From contig JAUNOK010000023.1 in assembly GCA_030537195.1 (NCBI GenBank), positions 1 to 41,672 of the forward strand: DNA of 41,672 bases, written 5' to 3'. The position numbers and the translations under genes were made by a program. The DNA is from Eubacteriales bacterium (lineage in GTDB: Bacteria; Bacillota; Clostridia; Lachnospirales; Lachnospiraceae). This document shows, piece after piece, positions 1 to 8,098 of the stretch; the first letter of the stretch is position 1; each line of letters starts with the position of its first letter. The notes under the pieces are model-generated. The model made no database searches. It was not told where the DNA came from and saw only the letters and a program-made list of their open reading frames with translations.

Positions 1-51
1 ATGGTTATATCAAATTTTTCGGGGTAGTTGTAGGTACATGGGTTGGAGCGT

Positions 52-222
52 TTACCTCTTAATTGCATCGGTTAACTGTTCTAATGAAACTTCTGTTATC
101 TGTCCATATTTATCCTGTAACTTTACATACTCATCAGTTGCATTATTAAGACTATCACTCGCTTCTACAGAAACATTTATGTCTGATGTTCTAAGATTCT
201 TTTCTGTTATTTTAATTGTTGG
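52..222 (-). pseudogene. Open reading fragment without a start codon, downstream of the truncated prepilin peptidase
   Basis: This minus-strand stretch stays open for 56 codons and ends at a TAA at 54-52, but it has no ATG, GTG or TTG start. It is preceded in frame by two stops at about 223-228. It lies one base out of frame with the peptidase-like gene ending at 207: a -1 slip on the AAAA run at the end of that gene would enter it. The translation is hydrophilic and acidic (for example SVEASDSLNNATDEYVKLQD) and has no membrane segment, so it does not look like the missing half of a prepilin peptidase. It could be the remnant of another pilus gene fused by a deletion, or simply an open non-coding stretch. 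I do not recognise it. Positions 1-51 show nothing. Confidence 0.3.
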
Positions 223-590
223 TTATTAAAATACCCAATTCCCAAACAAATAATTGCACTTAATGAGAGAACAAGTGGATAAATGTTCGGAATTCTATGC
301 TCCCTATAATCCATAGCAGCAGCTCCTGCTAAACATATAAGTGCAATGTTCATCTTAATAATATTTAAGTTGTTACTTACATCTTGAATAATAGAAACAC
401 ATGCTACAAAAGATGAAAGAAATACAATGCTGGTTATAATATAAATTTTATTTTTAGAAACACCAATTTCATGACAACAATTTTTATCTTTGTTTTTATT
501 CAGTATTTTAATTTTACTGCACAGATTTTCATCCAAATTTATATATGTAAGTATTGCACATATTAAAGCAACTACTATTCCATACTCCAT
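207..590 (-). CDS. Truncated prepilin peptidase-like membrane protein (A24/CpaA type)
   Basis: A 127-residue hydrophobic protein at the end of the Tad pilus operon. Three or four membrane segments are visible, at about 3-18, 49-68, 80-93 and 103-121. Residues 94-102 read DYREHRIPN, which matches the first catalytic-Asp motif (D...RIPN) of A24 prepilin peptidases of the CpaA/TadV type. These enzymes cut the leader of Flp prepilins and need a second Asp in a GxGD motif some tens of residues further on. Here the protein ends 25 residues after RIPN with no GxGD, so the active site looks incomplete. The start has a good GGAGG site. Position after the pilin gene supports a pilin-processing origin. 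It may be a decayed gene, a deletion product, or a family variant with another role. Confidence 0.6.
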   Translation of the reverse strand: MEYGIVVALICAILTYINLDENLCSKIKILNKNKDKNCCHEIGVSKNKIYIITSIVFLSSFVACVSIIQDVSNNLNIIKMNIALICLAGAAAMDYREHRIPNIYPLVLSLSAIICLGIGYFNNQQLK

Positions 591-611
591 ATTTCCTCCA
601 ATTCATTTACA

Positions 612-657
612 TTGGTCTTGGCTGCACCATGTACATAAAAGGTACAGCTAAGACCAA
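612..657 (-). other. Strong stem-loop between the pilin gene and the peptidase-like gene
   Basis: A 17-base-pair inverted repeat (612-628 with 641-657; all Watson-Crick except two G-U positions) closes a 12-nt loop. No U-tract follows on the transcribed strand; the next sequence leads straight into the ribosome binding site of the downstream gene. This fits an mRNA-stabilising or processing hairpin at the 3' end of the pilin message better than a classic terminator, though partial termination cannot be excluded. Confidence 0.65.
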
Positions 658-668
658 CAGTAAAATTC

Positions 669-875
669 TTAACTAATAGTAAAGCCATTGATTATGTTCT
701 GCACCTGACCAACTATCTGATCCTTGAATGCCATAAATACTCCTGCAAGAATAATAACGATTCCAAGAATAATGAGAATAGAAATGAAATTTGTATCACC
801 TCTCTCTTCCTTAACTGCAGTACGTACAATGCTATTTACTTTTGCACTCATGTTGTTAACTAATGACTTAATCAT
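669..875 (-). CDS. Flp1-like type IVb pilin (putative major Tad pilin)
   Basis: A 68-residue protein with a short charged N-terminus, the sequence EERGDTNF at about 23-30, then one long hydrophobic helix (about 30-48) and a short polar tail. This is the layout of small Flp1-like pilins of Gram-positive Tad systems: a prepilin peptidase would cut after Gly26 and the helix would pack the fibre. The canonical Glu at +5 after the cleavage site is absent (Ile there). The gene sits directly after tadC, as expected for the structural subunit, and is flanked by hairpins on both sides (912-936 and 612-657). A GGGGG ribosome binding site lies 8 nt before the ATG. Identity as a pilin is inferred from size, topology and operon position. 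Confidence 0.7.
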   Translation of the reverse strand: MIKSLVNNMSAKVNSIVRTAVKEERGDTNFISILIILGIVIILAGVFMAFKDQIVGQVQNIINGFTIS

Positions 876-911
876 TAATGAGTCCCCCTTTCCTATAAAA
901 TATTAAAATAT

Positions 912-936
912 ATATCCATGCATTTAATGCGGATAT
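912..936 (-). other. Stem-loop between tadC and the pilin gene
   Basis: An inverted repeat pairs 912-917 with 931-936 and continues inside as GCAT/ATGC (920-923 with 927-930) across a 2-nt bulge. It sits between the tadC stop at 939 and the pilin ribosome binding site. With the larger hairpin after the pilin gene it brackets the pilin message. Confidence 0.4.
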
Positions 937-938
937 CC

Positions 939-1802
939 TTATAACCCAAAACTCTGCATTGCAGCTGCAAGGACTATCATCATAACACCTAAAAACATTA
1001 ATGCTATTGGCATAAGCAATGCGCCAGCGGCTTTTTCACCTTTTTGAAGCATGACCTGCCTACGTGTAGCCCATAATTCAGATGACTGATTAGCTAAAAA
1101 CTGTGGAAGATCTCCTCCACCACGTTCAATACTCTGAATTAATGCAGAAGTGAACTTCTTAATATCATCAGAATTTGTTTTTTGACCAAACTCATATATT
1201 GCGTCAATTTCGGATACTCCATTTTTCATTTGTTCACAAGAATCTTGCATCATTTCATATAGTGTCCCCTTGTTACCAAACGCAACCATTTCCCATGATT
1301 CATGCAATATCACTCCAGAATTTACAATAAGCGCAAGCTTAGAAATCGCGTTTGGAAATTCTTTTTCACATTCATTGGTACGCGTCTTTATTTTCCCACT
1401 TGTAAAAGTAAAAAAATAATAAATAATTATTACACATACAACTACACCAACAATTCCAAGAAAACCGGACATATTATTAAAAACTCCAGCAAGAACGAAA
1501 AAAAATGCCAAGCAAGCATGTGCCAACGAAATCACTTGCGCCCAAATAATTCTTGCATAATATTCACTGTATTTCTTTGAATAATACAAATTAGCATCTT
1601 TTCTAAGTAAATTTCCTGGAACACCTCGAAGTTTACCAATCTTAAAATCTTGCCAAGCAAGACCTACACTGTACATTGACTTAAATGGGAAAGCATCACC
1701 CGAAAGTGATTCTAACATATAGTCATATTTCCCTCCTTTAAACAACATGATAATAAAAAGTATCGACAATACTGTTCCTATAGAAAGTAAGATACCACCC
1801 AT
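939..1802 (-). CDS. tadC: Tad pilus inner-membrane platform protein TadC (T2SSF domain)
   Basis: About 287 residues. It has membrane segments near the N-terminus, a pair at about 95-130, and one at the C-terminus (GALLMPIALMFLGVMMIVLA). Between them is a helical cytoplasmic domain of the type II secretion F family, ending in the typical ERGGGDLPQFL...LWATRR...EKAAGALL pattern. With TadB it forms the membrane platform on which the ATPase CpaF works to add and remove pilins. It follows tadB after a short gap. The start is uncertain: an ATG at 1802 or a GTG two codons upstream (1808) are both possible, and neither has ideal ribosome-binding-site spacing. Confidence 0.85.
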   Translation of the reverse strand: MGGILLSIGTVLSILFIIMLFKGGKYDYMLESLSGDAFPFKSMYSVGLAWQDFKIGKLRGVPGNLLRKDANLYYSKKYSEYYARIIWAQVISLAHACLAFFFVLAGVFNNMSGFLGIVGVVVCVIIIYYFFTFTSGKIKTRTNECEKEFPNAISKLALIVNSGVILHESWEMVAFGNKGTLYEMMQDSCEQMKNGVSEIDAIYEFGQKTNSDDIKKFTSALIQSIERGGGDLPQFLANQSSELWATRRQVMLQKGEKAAGALLMPIALMFLGVMMIVLAAAMQSFGL

Positions 1803-1818
1803 TTTCACACCATCCCTT

Positions 1819-2664
1819 CTATTTTATACTGATAATTTTTTGACCCCAGAAATAGGATATTACAAAAATTACAATAGCTATTGTAGTAATAATAACCCCC
1901 ATGAACGAAGAAAGATTTGCTGCAAAACTTGAGCTGGAAATTTTTAACATTCCTACTAGTGCTATCGGCATAAGACACATTGCTTTGTGCTGCAACTTAT
2001 TAGAAGCCAACTTTGTTTCTATTTCTTCCTCAATTGCAATCTTATCGCTGATAATATCACGAGTTTTCCTAATGACATCTTTAAAGTTTCCACCCATTCT
2101 GTAACAGTTGCTTACAACATTAGCAAAGTTCTCAATATCTTCATTTCCTGCCCGATTACCAAAGGCTGTTATCATTTCTTCGAGAGTATGACCATTATCC
2201 AGACCAGAATTAATCTCAATCAACTCCTGAATAATCATGTCTTTTTCGGAATACTGGTTTTGCATATCAGATTTCGCATTGATAAACGAATCATTCAATG
2301 TATTACCTGCTGCCAAAGAAACAGAAAGGTCTTCAAGCAAATTCATAAACTGTTTTCTTAATACCTTATCTCTCTTGTTTTTAAGTCCTTTTCTTATAGC
2401 TGGAATAAAAAACTTAGTTCCTATAAGACCCACAAGACAAAAAACCACAATATTGCTAATCATAGTTACTGTAGTTGCTTTGCCTTCGGTTTTAAATAAT
2501 CCACCATAGAAAATAAGTCCGACTATCCCTCCAGCAATAAATGTCAATAGAAAATAGAACACCTTCTCAGTAAATGACATATAATATACCTTGTAATTTA
2601 GCATTTGATTATTTAATATTGATGGAACAAATTGTGGTTCAACTTCTCGATTCTTCTTTAACAT
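1819..2664 (-). CDS. tadB: Tad pilus inner-membrane platform protein TadB (T2SSF domain)
   Basis: About 281 residues. Two membrane segments near residues 30-80 precede a cytoplasmic helical T2SSF domain (about 105-225, including ...MGGNFKDVIRKTRDIISDK...), followed by two C-terminal hydrophobic helices. TadB and TadC are the paired platform proteins of Tad pili. I chose the ATG at 2664 because GAGGTG lies 6 nt upstream; a GTG three codons earlier is also open, but that GTG is part of the ribosome binding site itself. The site lies within and just after the cpaF stop codon, so the two genes are likely translationally coupled. Confidence 0.85.
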   Translation of the reverse strand: MLKKNREVEPQFVPSILNNQMLNYKVYYMSFTEKVFYFLLTFIAGGIVGLIFYGGLFKTEGKATTVTMISNIVVFCLVGLIGTKFFIPAIRKGLKNKRDKVLRKQFMNLLEDLSVSLAAGNTLNDSFINAKSDMQNQYSEKDMIIQELIEINSGLDNGHTLEEMITAFGNRAGNEDIENFANVVSNCYRMGGNFKDVIRKTRDIISDKIAIEEEIETKLASNKLQHKAMCLMPIALVGMLKISSSSFAANLSSFMGVIITTIAIVIFVISYFWGQKIISIK

Positions 2665-2674
2665 TTCATTCACC

Positions 2675-3913
2675 TCATATTTCTGTCTTGATTCCTGAAA
2701 GTTGCAACTTGAATGTATTCTGCATAGGATTTGATGTTCTCTTTAAACTTCCAGACACTTTATCTAACGTACTGTTTTCATCCTCTTCAAACACATACAA
2801 TGGATTAAGTATTATCTGACCATCTTTATAGCCAACAACTTCTGTTATTTCCATTGTTTTTCTACTCTTGTCACGCAGTCTTGAAAGATGAATAATTATA
2901 TCTACTGCTGATGCAATCTGCTGCCTGATAGCCTCAAGTGGTAAACCTGCCGCTCCCTGCAGAACCATTGTTTCCAAACGGCTTAACATATCCTGTGTTG
3001 AATTGGCATGTCCTGTTGATAATGAACCATCATGACCTGTATTCATTGCCTGAAGCATATCCAACGCCTCTCCGCCTCTGACCTCACCTACTATGATTCT
3101 TTCTGGTCTCATTCGAAGAGAAGACTTTATAAGATCTCTTATTGTTATCTGACCGGCACCTGATGCATTAGCATTTCTTGTCTCAAGACTTACAAGGTTA
3201 TCTATACCTGTTATCTGTAATTCAGCTGAATCCTCAATCGTAATTACTCGTTCATCATGTGGTATATAATTAGAAAGCGCATTCAAAAATGTTGTTTTTC
3301 CAGAACCTGTACCACCACATATGAATATGTTAAATTTAGCTCTTACAAGCAGTTCTAATTTGTCAGCTATTTCCTGAGTTAGAGAACCATATTGTATAAG
3401 TCTTTCTATTGTCATAGGTGTCTTAGAAAATTTTCTTATTGTTATCGTTGGCCCACATAATGCTATTGGAGGAAGAACAACATTTACACGGGATCCATCA
3501 GGAAGTCTTGTATCACATATAGGATTAGCCTGATTAACCTCACGTCCTGCCAGACCAACTATTCGCTGTATAATATCTTCAAGTCTTCTCTGACTCTCGA
3601 ATTTTTTATTCAACTTAAAGAGGCGGCCTTTTTGTTCAATAAATATATTATCTGGTCCATTAATCATGACTTCAGTAATAGTGTCATCCGTAAGTATGCT
3701 GTCTAATAATCCAAAACCTCTAATTGAGCTATATACCTGTTGAACTATTGATACTCTCTGCTCTATTGAACAATATATATTTTCAAGTTTATGAGCTGTT
3801 ATATTCTCTACCTGTTCTTCAAGCTCTTCATCGCTCATTTTGCTAAGTGGAAGATTTTCTGCTATATATTTTTTTATTTCTGCTACAATATCCTGTTCCT
3901 GTTGAAACTGCAT
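2675..3913 (-). CDS. cpaF: Tad pilus assembly ATPase CpaF/TadA
   Basis: A 412-residue cytoplasmic secretion ATPase of the type II/IV family that powers Flp pilus extension. The N-terminal domain covers about 1-165. The ATPase core has Walker A GGTGSGKTT at 200-208, the Asp box VITIEDSAEL at 223-232, Walker B RIIVGEVRGGEA at 272-283, and the His box STGHANS at 299-305. Length and motifs match CpaF well and all key residues are present. The gene lies between tadZ and tadB. A GGGAGAG site precedes the ATG. The last 50 residues are polar and not conserved in an obvious way. Confidence 0.95.
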   Translation of the reverse strand: MQFQQEQDIVAEIKKYIAENLPLSKMSDEELEEQVENITAHKLENIYCSIEQRVSIVQQVYSSIRGFGLLDSILTDDTITEVMINGPDNIFIEQKGRLFKLNKKFESQRRLEDIIQRIVGLAGREVNQANPICDTRLPDGSRVNVVLPPIALCGPTITIRKFSKTPMTIERLIQYGSLTQEIADKLELLVRAKFNIFICGGTGSGKTTFLNALSNYIPHDERVITIEDSAELQITGIDNLVSLETRNANASGAGQITIRDLIKSSLRMRPERIIVGEVRGGEALDMLQAMNTGHDGSLSTGHANSTQDMLSRLETMVLQGAAGLPLEAIRQQIASAVDIIIHLSRLRDKSRKTMEITEVVGYKDGQIILNPLYVFEEDENSTLDKVSGSLKRTSNPMQNTFKLQLSGIKTEI

Positions 3914-3950
3914 ATTTTTCTCTCCCTCATACCCTGTGCTTTAGTTCTTA

Positions 3951-5015
3951 TTACATAAGTTCATCATATGTTCCCAATATACTAAGCTGTTCTATTACCT
4001 GTTTCTGAGTTGCATGTTCATATCGTGGCGAACCACCTAATGTTTTGGCCTCTATAACATTTTCCAGTAAATTTCCTGTCTTATTGCTAAACTTGTTATA
4101 GATTATTCCAATATTATTAACGATTGGCTCACCCGTATTCTGTTCAATAATTGTTAATGCATTATAAGCTCTTTGAATTTTTGTATTAGAAACCTCCGAA
4201 CCATCTCCAACTATTACTAAGTGTTGGCTAAGCGCATATATTGATAACATTGTTTTATCAACTCCAAATGGTACATCCAGGATTACATACTCATAACCAC
4301 CCATTAGTTGTAATTCAGACAAAAGGCGTTTTATATCATCCATATGTAATTCCTGCATATCTAACGCAACTTTTGTTGCGGAAAAGAAATATACACCTGT
4401 GCTGTCCTGTTTTACACAACTTTCTAATTTTAGGGCAAGATTAGCCTTGGCACTTTTGAGTGCATATATAATATCACTCATATCAAACTGTCCCTCAGCA
4501 TTAAAGAAATTATCAGATGAACCAAATGGTTCCAGATTGAAATACAATACTTTTTTGCCTTTCTTGGCGAAATTAACAGCACATGCTGCTGCAACACTTG
4601 ATGTGCCGGTTCCTCCACAAGGTGAAGAAAATGTTATTACTTTACTGCCATCCTCTGTCATTTTCATTTTAGACATATTTTCAGCTTTTTCTGAATATAT
4701 ACTCAATATCTGTCTATATATAAGATCTGCTTTTTGGAATTTACATATAGCCCGCTGTTCCTTGACATTGTCTATATCAGGAGAATCCACTAAATATGCA
4801 AAGCCACACTTTTGAGGAAGTTTTTTAACATCTACATCAAAACCTTCATTAGCCACCAATACATCAATTTTAGATGATGCTAATGACTCTAAAGCAACTT
4901 CATAGCTGGTAAATGAGTATATTTCCAACTTATCTGCATATCGTGTATTAAAAGCTATAACTATACGATTTAAATAATTAGTATCTTTTTCTAATATCGC
5001 AAGCTTAATTTTCAT
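3951..5015 (-). CDS. tadZ: TadZ/CpaE-like pilus localisation protein with degenerate Walker A
   Basis: 354 residues. The first 105 or so look like a response-regulator-type receiver fold (hydrophobic strands with DVLVANEGFD at 51-60). The rest is a MinD/ParA-like domain beginning VITFSSPCGGTGTSS at 126-140. ParA-family proteins carry KGGxGKT/S here; this protein lacks both lysines, as is known for TadZ proteins, whose family structure was determined from Eubacterium rectale. TadZ places the pilus machine in the cell rather than powering it. The gene is the first Tad gene in the window and probably heads the operon (promoter candidate at 5061-5087). Its ribosome binding site (AGGAG) is unusually far, about 13 nt, from the ATG. 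Confidence 0.8.
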   Translation of the reverse strand: MKIKLAILEKDTNYLNRIVIAFNTRYADKLEIYSFTSYEVALESLASSKIDVLVANEGFDVDVKKLPQKCGFAYLVDSPDIDNVKEQRAICKFQKADLIYRQILSIYSEKAENMSKMKMTEDGSKVITFSSPCGGTGTSSVAAACAVNFAKKGKKVLYFNLEPFGSSDNFFNAEGQFDMSDIIYALKSAKANLALKLESCVKQDSTGVYFFSATKVALDMQELHMDDIKRLLSELQLMGGYEYVILDVPFGVDKTMLSIYALSQHLVIVGDGSEVSNTKIQRAYNALTIIEQNTGEPIVNNIGIIYNKFSNKTGNLLENVIEAKTLGGSPRYEHATQKQVIEQLSILGTYDELM

Positions 5016-5060
5016 TAGTCTATTCCAGCTCCTAATTTTATAAAATTTTTATTTTTCTAA

Positions 5061-5087
5061 ATATTACCATAATACCCCCCTCGTCAA
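5061..5087 (-). promoter_or_regulatory. Possible promoter of the Tad operon
   Basis: On the minus strand TTGACG (5087-5082) is followed after 15 nt by TAATAT (5066-5061), which carries an extended TGG just upstream. The spacer is short but the extended -10 may compensate. It lies about 45 nt before the tadZ start. Confidence 0.35.
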
Positions 5088-5138
5088 TATAAACTGATAG
5101 TATTGTAGAAAAGATTAGTCTTATGTTATTTGAACGCA

Positions 5139-5173
5139 AAAAAGCCCATAGAATCTGCTTCTATGGGCTTTTT
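5139..5173 (-). terminator. Rho-independent terminator after the Rpn-family nuclease gene
   Basis: A perfect 15-bp stem pairs 5139-5153 with 5159-5173 around a 5-nt loop. The minus-strand copy ends in a U-run, as expected for a gene that stops at 5200. The stem is flanked by A and T runs on both sides, so it may work in both directions. Confidence 0.9.
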
Positions 5174-5199
5174 CAACATTCTAATTAATCAAATTATAA

Positions 5200-6144
5200 T
5201 TAATCATTTTCCTTATTCAATTTCTTCATTATTTTATCCACATCATACTCAGGTGATGCTTCTTTCACCGTATCATATAACAGCCTAATATCTTCAACAT
5301 TCTCTTCAAGTTCAGAAGCAATCGTTTCCAGAGTTTTTTCTTTCTTAACTTTCTTTATAATTAAGTTAATCATATTTAGTTGTCTGTCTTCTCTTTTTGT
5401 TTCTTCTACTGCTTCTTTTACTGCTTCATCAACTAATGTCTTCCTTACCTTCTCTTCATCATAATCATATATACTCACTTCAACGACCTCCTCCCTGTGC
5501 TTCTCAAAGAAATCGACAAGTATATTCTCCTCTATGCATTCGTCCATTGCCTCTAATACTGCCAGCTTGACATCTTCCCTTTCAGCTGCAGTTTTATATC
5601 GCACTTTATTGACAAACGTCATGTAATCCCGAAGAGTTTTGCATTTACTAAGGATATCTGCATCTTTGTTAATATTAATAACTCTCACTTTTAATTCCAG
5701 CTGTGGATTGTCAACCGGTATCTCATACATATCCGAAAGCTTAAGTTCACCTTCTTTATCAATCCATTTCTCCAGACCATTGTAGAATGTTACAAAATGC
5801 GGAACCGGAATCTTTATCATACTTCTTCTATGAAGCATGTCATTACTGAACAATTCCCTGAATACATCTGATACATAATGTAAGAATCTTAACGCCATGT
5901 TATTATTCCTGCTTGACTGCTGTTCAAACATATACAGGTTCATACTAAGTAAAAATGAGGCATCATTCTTGTACTTCATATATGAGCCTCCATTTAATGT
6001 CGTAACTTTCAAGTCATCAACATTGGTATAATTAGAATTGTTCAGTGCATTGTACAGTTCAAGTAAATTCTTCTTATCCCTGTAAAGCATACAGAATACA
6101 TTATCCTTGTATTTAACTGCTACATTGTCTCTTTTCTCTGCCAT
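5200..6144 (-). CDS. Rpn-family recombination-promoting nuclease / PD-(D/E)XK transposase-like protein
   Basis: 314 residues from the ATG at 6144, which has AGGAGG 6 nt upstream; an ATG 14 codons earlier lacks a good site. The N-terminal 200 residues show the pattern of this family: VFCMLYRDKKNLLELYNALN, then a conserved Asp in KNDASFLL, then FEQQSS (the E-x-Q of the PD-(D/E)XK core), then LRFLHYVSDVF. The C-terminal 110 residues are charged and probably helical or coiled (EAVKEAVEETKRE). Relatives are scattered in multiple copies through gut Firmicutes and are linked to DNA cleavage and recombination. I see no terminal inverted repeats or target-site duplication, so it is not a mobile element by itself. 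It stands alone with its own promoter and terminator. Confidence 0.8.
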   Translation of the reverse strand: MAEKRDNVAVKYKDNVFCMLYRDKKNLLELYNALNNSNYTNVDDLKVTTLNGGSYMKYKNDASFLLSMNLYMFEQQSSRNNNMALRFLHYVSDVFRELFSNDMLHRRSMIKIPVPHFVTFYNGLEKWIDKEGELKLSDMYEIPVDNPQLELKVRVININKDADILSKCKTLRDYMTFVNKVRYKTAAEREDVKLAVLEAMDECIEENILVDFFEKHREEVVEVSIYDYDEEKVRKTLVDEAVKEAVEETKREDRQLNMINLIIKKVKKEKTLETIASELEENVEDIRLLYDTVKEASPEYDVDKIMKKLNKEND

Positions 6145-6326
6145 AGATATCCTCCTCGTCTCTTTCACAGGCAGATATCCACGCACATATACTAATATTA
6201 TTTCTATATATGTATATTAGCATTTACAGATATCTAAAACAAGCCTGCATATTCAATTATGTGTTATGGGGTTCTTGCTGAATGATTATTCAGCATTAGA
6301 TAAAAGAATTAAATTCTTTTAATATA

Positions 6327-6355
6327 TTAATATCATATCAGATTATATATGTCAA
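6327..6355 (-). promoter_or_regulatory. Promoter of the Rpn-family gene
   Basis: Minus strand TTGACA (6355-6350), 17-nt spacer, TATTAA (6332-6327) with an upstream TGA giving an extended -10. The implied leader is about 175 nt long and contains two inverted repeats: 6301-6321 (A/T rich) and 6277-6294 (perfect 7-bp stem). The rest of the 6145-6444 gap holds this leader and the terminator at 6381-6418; I see nothing else there. Confidence 0.6.
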
Positions 6356-6380
6356 TAAAATATTTTTAATACCGTATCTT

Positions 6381-6418
6381 AAAAACAGCTATCCACACCT
6401 TCCGGCATGAATAGCTGT
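6381..6418 (-). terminator. Terminator after the GPH symporter gene
   Basis: An 8-bp perfect stem (6385-6392 with 6411-6418) around an 18-nt GC-containing loop, followed on the minus strand by a U-run. It lies 27 nt after the transporter stop codon. Confidence 0.75.
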
Positions 6419-6444
6419 CCGCATTTATTTCTTATTCAACTATC

Positions 6445-7947
6445 TCATTCCTTATAACCAATGTTGTTGTTACCAAAACATTTGTCATAAGAAATACCTG
6501 TTAATTTCTCAATTACACTTCTTGTTTCCTCAGAAACGTCCTCTTTTCTGCCACCTGCATGAATTCTGTCAAGCTCGTCAATGACAATCTTATGAGTCTT
6601 GTGGTTTAACTTCATTCTGCATGAGAAGATAATACCAATTACTGCAAGTCCGCCAACGCCGACAAGAAGTACACCTGCTATCGCATTGACTGCGCTCTGT
6701 GGCTGTGTTGATGCGCCTGAAACAAAGCCAAATGCAGCAAGAACCTGGCCTAAGATAAAGACAACGCTTGCTCTCATAAGCTTTCCTGCCATTGTCATAG
6801 CTCCGGCATATACGCCCTCTCTTCTTCTGTTAGTTACAACCTCATCAACATCAGCCATAAATGTATACGCTGTCCAAGGAATGTAGTAAACACCACCTGT
6901 TCCAAGACCGAATATAACCATTACCCCGAATACAAGGACTGTAATGTGTGCAACATGGAATACAAATATTCCAAAGAAGCAGAGGATTGCGCCGATTACA
7001 ACTGAAAGTGCTGCGATAAATGGCTTTGCAAATCCCTTCTTTGCTACAATTCCGATGAATACGGCTGTTGATATAAGCTGTAAAATACTGCTCAAGCTGT
7101 TAAGCTCTGAAACAAGTGTTGAAGGCTGGTTCAGACAGAATACTATATAATAAGTAAAGCATGCTGTGAAAAGCCACTCTGCACCGAATCCGAACAGATA
7201 CATTCCAAGGTGCTGTCTGAAAGTCTTGATTCTTAATGTTGATGTTATATCAACGAAAAGCTTCTTAATTCCCTCAAAGAAATTAGGAATATTCTCCTCT
7301 GCGACATCTTCATAAGGTCTCTCCCATGAATTGAAGTAAAGGAATGTAAGCGAAATAATCATGATTACGCAGTATGTAACACCTGTATAGAAGAATGGCA
7401 ATGGTGAATCCTTACCAAATATTCCGATGAAGAATCCTGGTATAGCTGCACCTAAGAAGTTAGCCAGCTTTCCAAACATTGCCTTGAATCCTGTAAGATA
7501 AGTTCTCTGATTAAAATCAGAAGTCATCTCAACAGCAAGTGTATCATAAGGAATCATAATACTTGTATACACAAATTCAAAAAGAATATAAGTTGTAAGA
7601 TAATAGAAGAAATTCATATTCTTTACCCAGAGCATAGGATAAAGAAGCATAAGAGGAATTCCTGTAAGGATAAAGAATCTTCTTCGTCCAAATTTTCTTC
7701 CCAGCTTAGTTCTGTAGAAGCTGTCTGTAATAAATCCCATCAAAGGATTAAGAATTACATCGAGATATGTTGCGATTGAAAATATAAGCGTTGCCTTAAC
7801 AACCGACATATTACAGAATGTCGTATAAAAATATAAAAGCCATGCCCCGCTTATTGCCAAAGCTCCGCTTCCCAGCATATTACCACTTCCGTATGCCAGT
7901 TTGTGAATGAGAGTTATCTTTTTGTTCTTAGTTTCTGTGCCACTCAT
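6445..7947 (-). CDS. GPH-family sugar:cation symporter (MFS)
   Basis: 500 residues with about 12 hydrophobic segments. The N-terminal part carries the glycoside-pentoside-hexuronide family pattern LDVILNPLMGFITD with GRKFGRRR shortly after, in the loop between helices 2 and 3. Such proteins import glycosides, pentoses or hexuronides with a proton or sodium ion. The substrate cannot be read from the sequence; a pectin-derived uronide or oligosaccharide is an inference from the two pectate lyases in the window. Two ATGs overlap at the start; the second (7947) has GGAGG at 6 nt, the first at only 3 nt. The gene is divergent from a GntR-type regulator, which probably controls it. No sugar-degrading enzyme is adjacent. 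Confidence 0.85.
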   Translation of the reverse strand: MSGTETKNKKITLIHKLAYGSGNMLGSGALAISGAWLLYFYTTFCNMSVVKATLIFSIATYLDVILNPLMGFITDSFYRTKLGRKFGRRRFFILTGIPLMLLYPMLWVKNMNFFYYLTTYILFEFVYTSIMIPYDTLAVEMTSDFNQRTYLTGFKAMFGKLANFLGAAIPGFFIGIFGKDSPLPFFYTGVTYCVIMIISLTFLYFNSWERPYEDVAEENIPNFFEGIKKLFVDITSTLRIKTFRQHLGMYLFGFGAEWLFTACFTYYIVFCLNQPSTLVSELNSLSSILQLISTAVFIGIVAKKGFAKPFIAALSVVIGAILCFFGIFVFHVAHITVLVFGVMVIFGLGTGGVYYIPWTAYTFMADVDEVVTNRRREGVYAGAMTMAGKLMRASVVFILGQVLAAFGFVSGASTQPQSAVNAIAGVLLVGVGGLAVIGIIFSCRMKLNHKTHKIVIDELDRIHAGGRKEDVSEETRSVIEKLTGISYDKCFGNNNIGYKE

Positions 7948-8000
7948 CATTAACCTCCGTATCTTTTATATTACTCTATGTGTTATATATTTCATGGTGT

Positions 8001-8029
8001 ATAATATATATCTGTTAATAAAATGTCAA
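8001..8029 (-). promoter_or_regulatory. Promoter of the GPH symporter gene
   Basis: Minus strand consensus TTGACA (8029-8024), 17-nt spacer, TATTAT (8006-8001). The start point would be about 45 nt before the ATG. It sits back to back with the regulator promoter at 8041-8069, so one bound regulator could affect both. I could not pick a convincing GntR operator in this A/T-rich stretch. Confidence 0.75.
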
Positions 8030-8040
8030 GTGTTAAAAAA

Positions 8041-8069
8041 TAGACAATTTTACAAAAATATGCTATAAA
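8041..8069 (+). promoter_or_regulatory. Promoter of the GntR/FCD regulator gene
   Basis: TAGACA (8041-8046), 17-nt spacer, TATAAA (8064-8069) with an extended TGC directly upstream. It lies about 30 nt before the regulator's start. Confidence 0.65.
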
Positions 8070-8098
8070 ATATATATCATTAACATTTGGGGGTATTT

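Noticed and set aside
207-222. Programmed -1 frameshift joining the peptidase-like gene to the downstream open frame
   Set aside because: The slip site is a plain AAAA run without a canonical heptamer, no downstream stimulatory structure is evident, and the extension does not supply the missing catalytic half.
5200-6186. The Rpn-family gene as an insertion sequence
   Set aside because: I found no terminal inverted repeats or target duplications around it, and it has its own promoter and terminator, so only the protein family is linked to mobility.
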